This document shows positions 28,680-37,452 of a DNA stretch of 43,401 nucleotides, one piece after another (position 1 is the first letter of the stretch; every line of letters starts with the position of its first letter). The notes beneath the pieces are model-generated. The model did no database searches and was not told the DNA's origin. It was given only the letters and a program-made list of their open reading frames with translations. A program made the position numbers and the translations under genes. The DNA lies in assembly GCF_006636215.1 (NCBI RefSeq), contig NZ_VIFM01000074.1:1-43401 (forward strand). The letters are read 5' to 3'. The stretch comes from Myxococcus llanfairpwllgwyngyllgogerychwyrndrobwllllantysiliogogogochensis (GTDB taxonomy: Bacteria > Myxococcota > Myxococcia > Myxococcales > Myxococcaceae).

Positions 28680-30626
28680 CTATTGCGTCTGGGGCGATGT
28701 CTCATGACCCGCCCCGTCGTAATGCGCGAAGCACAGTTTCTGCGGTGTGCCTTCGGTCTGTTCAATGAACCGCGCGAAGTCGCAGGCCTTCTGGAAGGCC
28801 CCGACCAACTCGGCGGTGTGCTGGTACAGCTCCACCTCGACGTCGTCGGCAAGCTGCCCCTGTCGATGGCATCGGCCGATGGCCTGTTCCCACGCGGCGC
28901 CATCGGCTGGCGGGTTCACGAACAACATCCGCGAGAACATCGTCAGGTTCTTCCCGGTGCCGTGCGCGCGGAGTGACGCGACGATGGAGCGCTTCCCACT
29001 CTCCCGGATGATGGTCGCCGACGCTTCCGGGCCACCGCCGTAGAAGGGCACGCCCGCCGCCTTCGCGATGCGCTCACCCAGTTCCGGGAACTCCATCCAC
29101 ACGATTCCCGGTTGCCCCTTCCGTAGCGCCCACTTCGCCGCGTCGTTCACGATGAAGTCGGAGAGCCACACGGCTTCCGTGACGTGGACGACGCGCTTGT
29201 GAATCTCGCCCCAGGCGGGCCAGGAGTGCGCGCGCCACGTCGGGAGGTCGCCGTCATAGGGCGGGGACTGGTGAGCGCGAATCGCGGCACGGACGAGCAG
29301 GCCGGGGGAATCGAGGTGCTCGGCGGGGCGCTTGAGGCGCTCGCGCAGCTCCCGGTTGAACTCCTGCCGGCGTGAGAACCAACGAAGAATCAGCTCGGGA
29401 TCTTGCGGCGTGCCCTGGATGGCCGGGTAGCGCCAGCGATGGAAGAAGCCGCTCGCGAGCTGCCGCGCGCAGACGACCCGTTGCAACTCGTCGACGAACT
29501 CTTCGCCATCGGGGCGTTGCCCGCCGAGCGCCGTCTGAATGTGAGCAAGCAGCTCGTCGGGCACCTTGCCCGGGTCGCGCGTGCGGATAGTGAGCGACAT
29601 GCCAACGGCGCTCTCGTCGGTTGCCACGACACCCGGCGTCGCGTTACGCCACCGCCGATAGGCATCGCGCACCCGTCGGCGCTCGCGTTCGGCTTCGTTC
29701 TCACCTTCGAGCGGGGCGAGTGGGTGCGACGGGTCGACGAGCTTGAGCAGCTCTCCAGGAGGCGCGGCGACGAGCCCCGGGTCCAGTGCCGACGCCCACT
29801 CCTCGACGACGTGGTGCTTGAGCGGGAGCGGGCTGCCGTCCCGTAGGGCGTACTCCGCGAGGTGGGCGTAGTCCTTGACCGTTCTCGTCGCCAGCGTGCC
29901 CGACTGGGCCACGAGACGCGTTTGGGGGTGCTGTTCCAGGTAACGGAGGAACCGGCCCGTGCGTGCGCTCTTCCGGTCCTTCAGCTTGTGGGCCTCGTCG
30001 CAGATGATGAGGTCCGGCCTGACGCGCGTCAGGAGGTCCGTGCCTTCCTGGGTTGAGAACTTCTCGTAGGTGATGACGTGGAGAACCGGCAAGCCAGGTC
30101 GGAACCACCGGCCGCCTGCGAGGTTGGGCAAGCACCAGTGCCCGCCGTAGAACTGCCAGTCGACGTCGAGGAGCTGGGGGCGCAGGTTGGACGGCAGGAG
30201 GAGCACGGCGACCTTGCACCCGGGCATTGCGAGCGGAAGCAGGAGGTCAATCAGCGTCTTCCCGTGCCCTACTCCGATGGGGAAGAGCCCGCCACCCGTG
30301 CGCGCGGCTTCCAGGAGGGCAAGGCGCTGGATGGGGAGCAACGAGGACGGGCAACGTTTCCCGAGCGTCCCGCAGACGCAGGGCGTTCCAGGTGGGGCGC
30401 GCAACGAGGCTTCCAGCGTGGCGAAGTCAGCCCTGCCATAGCTCGCCGCGAGGTCCCGACGCGGGAGGCTGAGCACGCGAGCGAGGTCTGGAGACCAGCC
30501 AACGGGCTGACCCTTCGCGATGGTGGCGCGGTCGCCCGTGAGCTTCGCGAGGGTAACGGGCGCAACGGTAGCGGGACGCTCGGCAAGAGGCGCCGCGCCC
30601 GGGTTCAGCCGGTGGAGAAGTCTCAT
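28680..30626 (-). CDS. SNF2-like superfamily 2 helicase
   Basis: A 648-aa protein. A small CxC…C cluster (CVCGTLGKRC, 83-92) precedes motif I GVGHGKT (118-124), motif Ia LLLPSNLRPQ (142-151), motif II DEAH (210-213) and motif III SGT. The C-terminal half has IVASLRAHGTGKNLTMFS and motif VI QAIGRCHRQGQ, typical of SNF2-type translocases of phage replication modules. A large insertion (about 290-480) separates the RecA lobes. It lies 55 bp after the Cas4-like gene and probably shares its transcript from element C. Confidence 0.85.
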   Translation of the reverse strand: MRLLHRLNPGAAPLAERPATVAPVTLAKLTGDRATIAKGQPVGWSPDLARVLSLPRRDLAASYGRADFATLEASLRAPPGTPCVCGTLGKRCPSSLLPIQRLALLEAARTGGGLFPIGVGHGKTLIDLLLPLAMPGCKVAVLLLPSNLRPQLLDVDWQFYGGHWCLPNLAGGRWFRPGLPVLHVITYEKFSTQEGTDLLTRVRPDLIICDEAHKLKDRKSARTGRFLRYLEQHPQTRLVAQSGTLATRTVKDYAHLAEYALRDGSPLPLKHHVVEEWASALDPGLVAAPPGELLKLVDPSHPLAPLEGENEAERERRRVRDAYRRWRNATPGVVATDESAVGMSLTIRTRDPGKVPDELLAHIQTALGGQRPDGEEFVDELQRVVCARQLASGFFHRWRYPAIQGTPQDPELILRWFSRRQEFNRELRERLKRPAEHLDSPGLLVRAAIRAHQSPPYDGDLPTWRAHSWPAWGEIHKRVVHVTEAVWLSDFIVNDAAKWALRKGQPGIVWMEFPELGERIAKAAGVPFYGGGPEASATIIRESGKRSIVASLRAHGTGKNLTMFSRMLFVNPPADGAAWEQAIGRCHRQGQLADDVEVELYQHTAELVGAFQKACDFARFIEQTEGTPQKLCFAHYDGAGHETSPQTQ

Positions 30627-30681
30627 GCTGGGAAGGGCAAGTGCCCCGCCAGCCGAAGCCGACGGGGCTGGTGATGTGCCG

Positions 30682-31983
30682 TCAGCGGATGCCGCGAACG
30701 ACCACGTCGAAGGACGGTTCGAGGGCTTCGACGATGACCTGCATCAGCTCCGATTGGGCGACCCCGAGCGCGGTGTAGATGCCGGGAGGGGGCAACTCGA
30801 CACGCGCGGCCATCGCGAGCGCGCCACGCCACTTCCCGAACCCGAGCGGGGAGTCGGAGCCCGCGAAGCGCACATCGTCGACGCCTCCCGCCTGGGCGAC
30901 CTTGTGGTGCATGTCGTCGACATAGCCAGTGAGCGACTCGGGGCGGGGCCCGTCATGCTTGGTCGGCACGCAGTCAACGAAGAGAACACGAAGGTCGCTC
31001 GTAGCCTGCGCGGGCTCTGGAGCCTTGCGCGGGCGCCCTCGTCGCTTCGGCGCGGGCTGCTCGGCGACCTCGGGGGCCATCTGCACAGGCGCGGGCTGCG
31101 GCGCGTCGGGAGGCAGGACGGCGGGCAGGTCAACCGCGGCGTCGGTGGTGGGGACGGATTCGGAAGGCTTGCTGAGCAGCTTGTCACGCAGGGACATCGT
31201 CTTGTTCTCTCCTGTGAGGCACTTCGCCATGAACGGACACCCGCCGTACTTCGTGCAGGCGGGGCCGTAGTTCGCGGGCACGTCGGAAGCGCGGGCGGCT
31301 TGCGCGTGCGTCTTCATCGCTTCGACCTGGGGCTCGACCTTGGTCCGCCACTCGCGCGCGATGTGCTCGACGGGCACCGACGCGACAACGGAGGCTGCAA
31401 GGCGCTGGCCCCGGGTCTGGTAGTAGAGGTGCTCCAGCTCCAGCTCGCGCACGCCCGGGAAGCGCTCGGCCTGGCTGAGCGCCCACGCGCCATAGCCGAC
31501 CATTTGCAGGCCGGGTTCCGTGTTGGCGTCGGCGAGCTGCTCGGGCGTCGCGGCGTTGCTCGCGATGTTGCTCGTGAACTTGTGGTCGGTGATTCGCAGC
31601 ACGCCGTCAGTGGCGAGGTTCCGCGCGTCGACGAGGTCGATGAAACCGGTGAACGGGATGCCGCCCGCAGTTAGTGGGGGGGCACCGTCGAGAGGCTGTT
31701 CGACGAGTAGGTCGGGGCCGGGAGTCGGCAGGAGATGGGCACCCGCCTTCGCGAACGCGCCGAGCACGTCTTCGCCCGTCGACAGGTAGTGCTCAAGCTG
31801 CGCGTGGCCCTCGGTGCCGACCTGCTGTGCCCCCGTGCTCGGCTCGGGCAACCGCAACACCTTGGCGAAGTACCAAGCACGGGGGCACAGCTTGTGTTTC
31901 TTGAGCTGGGACACGCTCAAGCGCTGGATGACCCCGGCGATGACGGAGGGGCTGTTGCTGGGGGCTTCGAGGGAGGGCGTCAC
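30682..31983 (-). CDS. Cas4-like PD-(D/E)XK nuclease with Fe-S cluster
   Basis: A 433-aa protein. Cys33 (LCPRAWYF) plus Cys243, Cys249 and Cys255 (CTKYGGCPFMAKC) form the four-cysteine Fe-S cage of Cas4/AddB-type nucleases. The catalytic core is His60, Asp116 (GFIDLVD), Asp133 and Lys135 (ITDHKFTS), followed by the Q-x3-Y motif (Gln160/Tyr164). The role is 5'-end resection in phage recombination or replication. A C-terminal extension of about 170 residues, with an AT-hook-like RRGRPRK (near 314-320) and a folded-looking end, is longer than a minimal Cas4. GTG start six bases after element C. Confidence 0.85.
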   Translation of the reverse strand: MTPSLEAPSNSPSVIAGVIQRLSVSQLKKHKLCPRAWYFAKVLRLPEPSTGAQQVGTEGHAQLEHYLSTGEDVLGAFAKAGAHLLPTPGPDLLVEQPLDGAPPLTAGGIPFTGFIDLVDARNLATDGVLRITDHKFTSNIASNAATPEQLADANTEPGLQMVGYGAWALSQAERFPGVRELELEHLYYQTRGQRLAASVVASVPVEHIAREWRTKVEPQVEAMKTHAQAARASDVPANYGPACTKYGGCPFMAKCLTGENKTMSLRDKLLSKPSESVPTTDAAVDLPAVLPPDAPQPAPVQMAPEVAEQPAPKRRGRPRKAPEPAQATSDLRVLFVDCVPTKHDGPRPESLTGYVDDMHHKVAQAGGVDDVRFAGSDSPLGFGKWRGALAMAARVELPPPGIYTALGVAQSELMQVIVEALEPSFDVVVRGIR

Positions 31984-31989
31984 CCTCTC

Positions 31990-32020
31990 TAAATGAGTGC
32001 GGCTTCCGGGAGTGGCTCAG
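31990..32020 (-). promoter_or_regulatory. 31-bp phage element, copy C
   Basis: Oriented toward the Cas4-like/helicase genes; the GTG start is six nt beyond the element. Differs from the family only by GAAGCC for GAATCC. I see no gene in 32021-32224. Confidence 0.75.
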
Positions 32021-32224
32021 CCCAATTTCGGCCCAACGAATTCCAGAGCAGCAGCGAAAGAGAGGGCATAGATAGGCATCCCTCTCGGTTCAACAAGAGG
32101 CCACGCTTAAAGCATGGCCACGTACCCTTCTTGGCGAAGCGACAAATAGGGGGAGCGCGCTGTCTTGAAGGTGTGGCGTTGAATTCAGGGCGAGCGCCTC
32201 AGTCCCGATAGGTCGTGGCGACCG

Positions 32225-32593
32225 CTAGGAGCCGACGGCCCCTTCGACGTACTTGCATGCATCGCTGACTGTGTGAATGAGTTCGACGTGCTCATCGGGG
32301 ATTTCGATTTCGAACTCATCTTCGAAGTGCATGGCGAGCTCGATTAGGTCTAGCTCATCCATTCCCAAGTCGTTAATGAGATCCGCACTGTCGGTGACGC
32401 TGGAGGGGGGGACGTCGGCCTTCTCTGCGATGATTCTCTTTACTTTTGTGCAAGTACTCGAAAGCCCAGCCGTGACTTGCGTGGTGGAGGCTTGCGTGGA
32501 CGCGAGCTGGCTGGGTGAGGCGCTCCCCGTGGTTGAGATTAGCAGCGCGGCGAGAAAGCCTAGTGCGGAATGGCGAGCAATGGAGTGGTGCAT
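32225..32593 (-). CDS. exported acyl-carrier-protein-like protein lacking the attachment serine
   Basis: A 122-aa protein. Residues 1-26 form a Sec signal peptide (ALGFLAALLISTTGSAS). After a Ser/Thr-rich linker, residues 48-120 match the ACP fold: VKRIIAEKADVPPSSVTDSA, DLINDLGMDELDLIELAMHF, EDEFEIEIPDEHVELI and TVSDACKYVE. The usual DSL motif that takes phosphopantetheine reads D-E-L (Glu80), so it cannot be a normal acyl carrier. Cys48 and Cys113 lie at opposite ends of the chain that meet in the ACP fold and could form a disulphide after export. SD AGGAG precedes the ATG at 32593. It is AT-richer than the phage core and has no 31-bp element, so I infer cargo. Function unknown. Confidence 0.8.
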   Translation of the reverse strand: MHHSIARHSALGFLAALLISTTGSASPSQLASTQASTTQVTAGLSSTCTKVKRIIAEKADVPPSSVTDSADLINDLGMDELDLIELAMHFEDEFEIEIPDEHVELIHTVSDACKYVEGAVGS

Positions 32594-32814
32594 GGGGCTC
32601 CTGGATATGGGGGAGGCTATTCTGATGGATCTGCATTTGTGGTCAAGGGAGTTGGCATAGTTTGCAGTGTTTTGGTTTCCGTGGCGGGTCGGTGAAGATG
32701 TTGTGAAGAGAGGATGGATTCGGCCAGCCGTGGCGGAAACACGGCTTGCCCCGCCAGCCCATGTACTGTCCGAATTTATTTGTGTGACGCGCTTTCGTTT
32801 GGTTGGACTGCTCT

Positions 32815-35157
32815 CTACGGCCTGAATGCCCTTGGCCGCTCGCCGTGCTTCTCCGTAGGCGCGTCCTTCAGCTCGTCCGGCAAGTAGTAGACCAGCGGCC
32901 GTGTCCCATCCCCCATCCGCCGCTGGCCTCGGGTGAAGTGCAACGACTTCAGCGCCGCCCCAATCTCGCGTGAGAACCGAAGGTCGACCTGAGCAGGGTG
33001 GAGCGCGAAGGCTTCCACGCCGACCTGGAGCAACGTCACGTCCGAGGGCCGCCTGTCGGCCGGCATCTCCAGCAGCCACTTCAGGATGACTTCCTTCCGG
33101 CTATCCCCATGGTTCTCCATGCGCAGGGCGGCCTGCTGCTCGGCCCCGGCCGCCTCCTCGTTGCTCAGCCACCAGTCCTCGCCCTGGTGGAAGCGCACGA
33201 CGGCTTCGGCCCAGATTTGGTCACGGTCGCGCGCGAGCCCCTCGGTGTCGATGCGAGTGCACTTCACCGGCCAGAAGCGGCGATGCCCCGTGGGGTCTCT
33301 CAGGTAGTCATCGTCGTTCGTGGTCCCGACGAAGATGCACCGACGCGGGCTCTTCACGTTGGCGCGTCCGTAGGGAGGCCGGTAGGTGTCCTCAACCCGG
33401 GTGATGAACGCCTTGAGGGCCTGGTCCTCGCTCTTGCGGAACGTGCTCAGTTCGGCCAGTTCGATGAACCAGAACTGAGAGGCCAGCATCGCACTGTCCT
33501 TGCTGGTGACGTCGATGGTGGCGTCGCTGAAGTACCTGCCGCCCAGAATCCGGAACGCCGTCGACTTCCGGAGGCCCTGGGGCCCCTCCAGAATCATGAC
33601 CGTGTCGACCTTGCACCCAGGGCGCAAGGCACGCGCAACGGCTGAAATGGCGAACTTCGCGCCGACGGCCCGCAGGTAGTTGGGCTCCCCCCGCGCGCCG
33701 AAGTACGTCACGAGCAACTCGTCGAGCCGCGGCTTTCCGTCCCAGACGAGTTCCGCGAGGTAGTCGGCCACCGGGTCGTAGCTGTTGGCCTTCGCCACGG
33801 CGAGGAGCTGCTGCGCGACGACGTGCGCCTTCGGCATCAGGCCGAGCTGCCCGTACTTGCTGAGCTGAATCCAGTTGGCGACGAGCACGTCGAGCGTTTC
33901 CAGGTCCACGCTGGGGCCGAGCGGGCTGGCTTCCACTTCGAGCCCCTTCGTCACTTCGTTGAAGCGGAAGACGCCGCGCCACTCGGGGGACTTGAGAAGC
34001 ACCGTGAAGACGTTCGCCTGGCAGTTGCGAATGCGCTTGCCGCCGTCCTTCGTGGTGTCGAGCAGCAGCTCCCCCACCCAGGCGTCGGGGTCCGGGGCGT
34101 CTTCCTCGAAGCCAGGGGCGTCGATGGAGAGCGAGGCAGGCGTGCTCCCGCCAAGGGCCTCCCAGATGGCGCGGTTATCGGCGAGCTGTGACGCGTCCCG
34201 GGCCCGACGGCGTTCCTTGTGGCGCCGCAGCTTGAAGAGGGCCTGCTCGCACAGGTGCTCCGTCCCTTCCTGCCAGTCCGTGGCCGCGAAGGACGCACGG
34301 AACAGCTCGACGATGGCCGATTCCGGCGTGCCGAGCGGCAGGACGAAGGCCGCGCACGACATCAGGGCGTTCAGGGCGTTGTCTTGCCCGCCGATAGGGG
34401 CCAGGGGCTCACCGGCAAGGGCCCGGCGCACGAGGGCAACGTGCTCGGGCTTCCGGATGCGCCGCAGGAGGGCCCGCAGCTCGTACAGGTCGGCCGGAGC
34501 GTCGTCAGGGGGTGGGGGAGTAGCCGGAAGGCCCGAACGTGCCATTGCGAGCAGCCCGTCGACGTCCAGGGGCATTCCCTCGGCACTGAGGGCCATGGGC
34601 TCGACTCCCTCGGGGGCGTCCGGCAGGAAGTAGAGGCGCGCCAGGTCCTTCGTGGCCGGGTCGGCCGGGAGGTCGAGGAGGCGGATTGCTGCCTCACGCA
34701 CGGACGGCCACTCGCGCGGGAGCACGGGCCGGGACAATGGCATCACCAGTCGCAGGCAGTAATCCTCGGGCGGGCGATTGCTGTGCGTCGAGTGGACCGC
34801 GAAGGCCAGTCCCCGGCTCCTGACGGCATCCAGGCAGGAGAGTTGCGGCGAGGTGAGGTGGTCCAGGTCGAACACGGCCACGGTGACGGCGCGCACGTTC
34901 TCGGAGCGTCGTCGCTCGACGATGTCGACAGGGCTCCATGCCGGGCCATTCTTCGCAGGGCAGCCACGAGGGCAGGGCGACGTCGGGCAGCGGCTGCGAC
35001 GGTGGGCGACGAGCTTTGCTGACAGCTCGGGCCACGAGAGTTCCGCGACTTGCGGCACGTTGTCTTGAGCGGACGCGTAGAAGGCGACCTTCAGCCGGTG
35101 GGCATGAAGGGGCGAGGGGACGGGCTTCGGGGCGAGAACGTCGAGTGGTTGGTTCAC
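32815..35157 (-). CDS. primase-helicase, VirE/D5-type ATPase
   Basis: A 780-aa replication protein. The N-terminal part has AEP primase-like motifs (VFDLDHL, 95-101, and HSTHS, 122-126) and an early cysteine group (CPTSPCPRGC). The C-terminal half is a VirE-like superfamily 3-type ATPase: Walker A EGPQGLRKST (524-533), Walker B WFIELAEL (563-570) and an IFVGTTNDDDYLRDPTGHRR sensor/arginine region. It would prime and unwind phage DNA for the PolA-type polymerase. An open frame continues to an ATG at 35238 but would translate element D, so I place the start at GTG 35157, seven nt after that element. Confidence 0.88.
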   Translation of the reverse strand: MNQPLDVLAPKPVPSPLHAHRLKVAFYASAQDNVPQVAELSWPELSAKLVAHRRSRCPTSPCPRGCPAKNGPAWSPVDIVERRRSENVRAVTVAVFDLDHLTSPQLSCLDAVRSRGLAFAVHSTHSNRPPEDYCLRLVMPLSRPVLPREWPSVREAAIRLLDLPADPATKDLARLYFLPDAPEGVEPMALSAEGMPLDVDGLLAMARSGLPATPPPPDDAPADLYELRALLRRIRKPEHVALVRRALAGEPLAPIGGQDNALNALMSCAAFVLPLGTPESAIVELFRASFAATDWQEGTEHLCEQALFKLRRHKERRRARDASQLADNRAIWEALGGSTPASLSIDAPGFEEDAPDPDAWVGELLLDTTKDGGKRIRNCQANVFTVLLKSPEWRGVFRFNEVTKGLEVEASPLGPSVDLETLDVLVANWIQLSKYGQLGLMPKAHVVAQQLLAVAKANSYDPVADYLAELVWDGKPRLDELLVTYFGARGEPNYLRAVGAKFAISAVARALRPGCKVDTVMILEGPQGLRKSTAFRILGGRYFSDATIDVTSKDSAMLASQFWFIELAELSTFRKSEDQALKAFITRVEDTYRPPYGRANVKSPRRCIFVGTTNDDDYLRDPTGHRRFWPVKCTRIDTEGLARDRDQIWAEAVVRFHQGEDWWLSNEEAAGAEQQAALRMENHGDSRKEVILKWLLEMPADRRPSDVTLLQVGVEAFALHPAQVDLRFSREIGAALKSLHFTRGQRRMGDGTRPLVYYLPDELKDAPTEKHGERPRAFRP

Positions 35158-35164
35158 ATCGACG

Positions 35165-35195
35165 TAAATGCGTGCGGATTCCGGGAGTGGCTCAG
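35165..35195 (-). promoter_or_regulatory. 31-bp phage element, copy D
   Basis: Consensus-perfect copy toward the primase gene; GTG 35157 follows seven nt later. Confidence 0.8.
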
Positions 35196-35246
35196 GAAGT
35201 CGCGAGAGGCTCAGGGACAGAGGACGAGTCGTGTGCATGCCCCATG

Positions 35247-35277
35247 TAGATGCGTGCGACTTCTCGCCGTGGCCCGC
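35247..35277 (-). promoter_or_regulatory. 31-bp phage element, copy E (variant)
   Basis: Variant with GGCCACGG…GAAGTCGCAC and CATCTA, facing left 51 bp upstream of D. Two ATGs follow (35245, 35238); the first opens a 17-codon leader that stops inside D. Confidence 0.65.
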
Positions 35278-35519
35278 GTGCTCGCTTTGTTCGCCGGCAA
35301 GAGGGTGTCAGCTCGTCACTCGTCAAAAACGCTGGTTTGCTAAACCCCTTAGCTCCCCCTACCTCTTCTCCTCCCTTATACTACTTCATCATCTTCTTCT
35401 TTAGAGAGAGATAGAGAGTAAAGAGAAGAGAGGATAGACAGTTGACTAGCTAAGGTCGGTCCTGAGCTGAGGTAGCTACTTCGGGCTCGACTCGCCCTCT
35501 ACCGCTGCCGCTCGCTTCG
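35278..35519. other. AT-rich divergent control region
   Basis: Gene-free region between outward-facing elements E and F. The core (35360-35445) is a pyrimidine-rich then purine-rich stretch with an imperfect inverted repeat (CTTCTTTA … TAAAGAGAAG) and AGAGAGATAGAGAG repeats, much AT-richer than the surroundings. It is a candidate origin or early regulatory switch. Confidence 0.5.
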
Positions 35520-35550
35520 CTGGGCCACGGTGAGAAGTCACACGCATTTA
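35520..35550 (+). promoter_or_regulatory. 31-bp phage element, copy F (variant)
   Basis: Faces right toward the sigma-factor gene; GGCCACGG…GAAGTCACAC and CATTTA. Shares variant bases with E. Confidence 0.65.
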
Positions 35551-35678
35551 CTCGGAGACGGCGCTCATGCCGTTGGGCTGCCGCCGTGCGGTCCTGTTCC
35601 GAGGGGCGATGTGTCACCGTGACTGAGACTGTCTGTGAACTGCGATTGGGCGGCATGCCGCGTGCTCCTGGAGTGGCG

Positions 35679-36485
35679 ATGTTTCACTCGCCCACTTGCT
35701 TCAGGGCCAGCGCTGAGAGGGCCGTTGCACGGTACGGGTACGCCACTGAGGCAGCACAGCAGACTGTCCTCGTGTCGCGCATCATGCAGGCCCGGGAGGA
35801 TGAGGATGCCGCCCTGGAGCGACGCCTGTCCGCCGAGCTACTCAGGTCCGTGCGTCCAGTCATCCGCCGCGCCGTCGGAAAGTGCCTGTCGTTCGCGGGC
35901 ACGCTGTCCCCTGAAGATCTCGAACAGGTCGCAGTGATGGCCGTGCTTCGCACCGTCGACAAGTTCGACCCTACGAGGGGCCGGCAGTCGTTCGGCGAGG
36001 TCGCGTACTTCCGTGCGAGGACCGCATGCGAGCAGTACGCGCGACTGCACGCGAGCGACGTCCACCCGAGCGATGGCGCGCATAAAGGCCGCACCGTTCG
36101 TTCAACCACTTGCACCGGAAGTAATGCCATTCGAGTCCAACGCATAGATATACCGTCTCACTTCTCGGACGGTGCCCTGGGCTGCGACCCGTTGGTCGAT
36201 GCGCTGGAAGCCGCACTCGGCGAGAGGTCGGGGCGAGATGCCGACGACGAGACGCCCGAAGCCATGCTGCTGGCGGCTGAGCGTCGAGCCCTCGTGTTCG
36301 AGGCCGTGCGGCAGTTGGCCTCCGAGCAGCGAGAGTTGGTGTCGCGCGTGTTCGGCATCAACCGACCTGCTCAGTCCGTGCGCTCCGTGGCCGAAGCATG
36401 GGGCGCGCCAAAGAGTCGGGTCGACAGGATGCTGGCGCGTACCCTGGTGGAGCTGCGCGAGCTGTTTGTGGATGCGAGGGAGTAG
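35679..36485 (+). CDS. phage sigma-70 family factor (right prophage)
   Basis: A 268-aa protein. Region 2 spans about 77-125 (SPEDLEQVAVMAVLRTVDKF, DPTRGRQSFGEVAYFRARTA). An acidic linker (SGRDADDETPEAMLL) is followed by region 4 (LASEQRELVSRVFGINRPAQ, SVRSVAEAWGAPKSRVDRML), the -35-binding HTH. ATG 35679 has GGAG five bases upstream; in-frame GTG 35586 and ATG 35655 are alternatives. It lies alone downstream of element F and just before the late genes, so it is a good candidate to drive the late operons, perhaps through the 31-bp elements. That link is inference. Confidence 0.78.
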   Translation: MFHSPTCFRASAERAVARYGYATEAAQQTVLVSRIMQAREDEDAALERRLSAELLRSVRPVIRRAVGKCLSFAGTLSPEDLEQVAVMAVLRTVDKFDPTRGRQSFGEVAYFRARTACEQYARLHASDVHPSDGAHKGRTVRSTTCTGSNAIRVQRIDIPSHFSDGALGCDPLVDALEAALGERSGRDADDETPEAMLLAAERRALVFEAVRQLASEQRELVSRVFGINRPAQSVRSVAEAWGAPKSRVDRMLARTLVELRELFVDARE

Positions 36486-36534
36486 CATGAGCGTCAGCTC
36501 AAGTCTGGGGGCAACACTGTGAAATTCAGGTTTG

Positions 36535-37452
36535 CTACCTAAAATAGAAGACAGGCTCACTTGGCAGTAGTTCGACACCCTTGAGCGGGTCCGTGTCTGG
36601 GTGATGGAAGATCCAGCGGCGGGCCTTGTAGGCGACGAGTTCATTCAATTTCGCCCCTAGCTCAGGGCCTATCTTACTTCCAAGTCGAAACACCTGCTCT
36701 TTGAGCTCATTCTCCCATGAGAGGCACAACGAGAACCGTGGTGATAGTGGCATCTGGACTTCATCTGCCGTTGCCCAGCCGCGACCGGAGAAAAAAGTCG
36801 GGGGAGTTGGTTTCGACCACATCACTACTGGAGTGTCGGACGTGAGAAGGCAAGGGTCGCCGTGGTCGCTGAGAAACCACCGGCGTTTAAGCATGATGTC
36901 CGCGAGTTCGGGAGCCAGCTTAAGCATTACGTTAATTCTTCTGTTTTGATGCGGCGTGATGGTGAAGTTGTTTACGTTTTTGAAGATGAGTTTTCGGGCG
37001 GCAATCTCCTCTTCAGTCGGTTCGCGGCCTTCTCTCCGATGGAACGTTTCGATGATCTCCTCTCTGGTTGCGTTAGAAATTATTTTCTTGGTTAGTACGT
37101 CGACGACTTGTCCGTAGCCTTGGAGGGTTTCGTCTCCACGAACGCACTGAAAGCCGATGAATAGGGCAATTGCCTCCCTGTCTGTGGGAGAGGGAGGGAA
37201 CTTGCCACTGAGAATGTTTTCAATGGCTGCGGCTGCATTGCTTTCAATGACGCTCAGGAGTCCCTCCACGTCTTGCATTCGTCCGTTGTTCGTCTCGACG
37301 GCATAGTAATCCGTTTGAACGCAAGCCTTCTTTATATCAGTAGAGACTCGCTTCTTTTGATCACGAGAGACCATGATGATCCGGCGCTTATGGTCCGCAA
37401 AGCGCTTGAGATGCATCTGAGGCACGAGGTGATGGCGGCGGGGTTCAGACAT
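36535..37452 (-). CDS. DUF4238-family protein (cargo)
   Basis: A 305-aa protein beginning PRRHHLVPQMHLKRFA, the HHxVPQ-x-LxxF signature of DUF4238. Later blocks fit the family: ALFIGFQCVRG (96-106), a TITPHQNRRINVMLKL stretch and FLSDHGDPCLLTSDTPVVMW (about 203-222). The gene is AT-rich and convergent with the sigma gene, with no phage element upstream. DUF4238 proteins are uncharacterised and frequent in mobile DNA. A metal-dependent nuclease-like or defence role has been suggested by the paired histidines but is not shown here. Confidence 0.8.
   Translation of the reverse strand: MSEPRRHHLVPQMHLKRFADHKRRIIMVSRDQKKRVSTDIKKACVQTDYYAVETNNGRMQDVEGLLSVIESNAAAAIENILSGKFPPSPTDREAIALFIGFQCVRGDETLQGYGQVVDVLTKKIISNATREEIIETFHRREGREPTEEEIAARKLIFKNVNNFTITPHQNRRINVMLKLAPELADIMLKRRWFLSDHGDPCLLTSDTPVVMWSKPTPPTFFSGRGWATADEVQMPLSPRFSLCLSWENELKEQVFRLGSKIGPELGAKLNELVAYKARRWIFHHPDTDPLKGVELLPSEPVFYFR

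Noticed and set aside
30520..31674. 384-aa plus-strand frame opposite the nuclease/helicase genes
   Set aside because: The minus-strand genes have catalytic motifs; this frame has none.
31993..32211. 72-codon plus-strand frame after element C
   Set aside because: It begins within the 31-bp element, has no RBS and no coding signature; treated as intergenic.
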